Part shown: piece by piece, positions 60,637-60,978 of the stretch | Position numbering within the stretch: position 1 is the first letter of the stretch | How the letters are laid out: the number at the start of each line of letters is the position of its first letter | Source of the DNA: Bradyrhizobium jicamae | GTDB lineage: Bacteria; Pseudomonadota; Alphaproteobacteria; Rhizobiales; Xanthobacteraceae | Reading direction: 5' to 3' | DNA: 60,978 nt | Assembly: GCF_018130215.1 (NCBI RefSeq) | Contig: NZ_JAFCKQ010000047.1 | Span: 1-60,978 of the forward strand | Translations under genes and position numbers: made by a program | The notes under the pieces: generated by a model | What the model saw: the letters and a program-made list of their open reading frames with translations, nothing else | Databases searched by the model: none | What the model was told of the DNA's origin: nothing

Positions 60637-60978
60637 TCCTGCGTCACCGTGCGGGAGCCCTGGGTGTGGCGGCGTCTCCGCGCCGATACGGATCACTGAT
60701 TTGCCCGACGGCGCAAGCCCCGGAGTAAAAAATATTTCGGTTTATCGTAACGACAACTCAGTGTATAGAGTTCCCGTCTCATCCGATTGAGGGGCGCTCG
60801 CGATCGTCACGGACGTTGCGGTGGGATGCGGTGGACGCCGCATGCGTGACTGACGAGAGCGCATGCAGTGGACGGCGAAATCGTGCAGGCCTGACGCCCT
60901 GGTGGCAGGTGTCTCATCGGAGGAGGCCAACGCCCCTTCCGTATGACGGTGACAAAAGAGCCCAGTCTCGCCGGGGAG
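60637..60978. repeat. 5' part of the Bradyrhizobium-type structured repeat
   Basis: No gene is visible. From about 60698 (TGATTTGCCCGACG) an AT-rich part with AAAAAATATTTC follows, then GAGGGGCGCTCGCGATCGTC and GATGCGGTGGACG, and from 60902 GTGGCAGGTGTC onwards the sequence parallels the window start. I recognise this order from multi-copy Bradyrhizobium repeats. No terminator for the polysaccharide operon is evident in 60637-60697. Confidence 0.65.

Overview
The window reads as a chromosomal segment of an alphaproteobacterium of the Bradyrhizobium type. Codon usage is GC-rich throughout, the protein set is typical of that group (class I PHA synthase, GlpX, RopB/Omp31-like porins, a complete suf operon, ParE, TyrS), and several families of non-coding repeats I recognise from Bradyrhizobium genomes occur between genes. 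I see no rRNA, tRNA, CRISPR, insertion sequence, integrase or phage gene. Both ends lie in the same repeat family in the same orientation (the last 79 bases parallel the first 79), so the piece may be a contig broken at repeats.

Layout. 1-332: 3' part of a structured repeat. 333-8042 (-): short-chain dehydrogenase, recJ, HAD hydrolase, glpX, hom and an aminotransferase, then a small lipoprotein. 8250-10629 (+): a palindromic operator candidate, phaC and a MAPEG protein. 10687-14253 (-): methyltransferase, two different argC genes, a PaiB-type flavoprotein, and upstream a leaderless 24-codon ORF with four consecutive Arg codons that looks like an attenuator leader. 14301-21473: Tat-exported metallo-beta-lactamase fold protein, DedA protein, parE, two porins flanking a second dehydrogenase. 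21673-27457: FAD monooxygenase, caspase-like protease, membrane winged-helix/TPR regulator, AraC regulator. 27729-31096: rhlE, a diguanylate cyclase, a TfoX-domain protein. 31127-38104 (-): iron-sulfur assembly operon (cysteine desulfurase, sufB, sufC, sufD, sufS, sufT, sufA). 38138-40346: an acyltransferase broken by a 4-bp duplication, divergent from a membrane LytTR regulator. 40630-45859: hydrolase, glutathione S-transferase, anmK, tyrS, MFS carrier. 45916-52020: giant AsmA-like protein, peroxiredoxin with a histone-like tail, M23 peptidase. 52091-60636: DUF5666/DUF6502 operon, a MerR-like protein, and a five-gene surface-polysaccharide operon. 60637-60978: 5' part of another repeat copy.

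The most interesting region is 53335-60636. Four copies of a 17-bp motif, GTGNGA-N5-TCCCAC, occur as two pairs with 38-39 bp centre spacing in two promoter regions. One region lies between the DUF6502/DUF5666 operon and the divergent MerR-like gene. The other precedes the polysaccharide operon, whose first large protein is a single-frame fusion of a glycosyltransferase with an ABC permease. In both regions the second copy falls within the 17-bp spacer of a TTGACG promoter, and in the first region the first copy covers the -35 of the opposite promoter. This suggests one repressor controlling two uncharacterised families and glycan export. The regulator is not proven; the MerR-like protein is the nearest candidate.

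All functions are inferred from sequence motifs and family knowledge; no database search was run.
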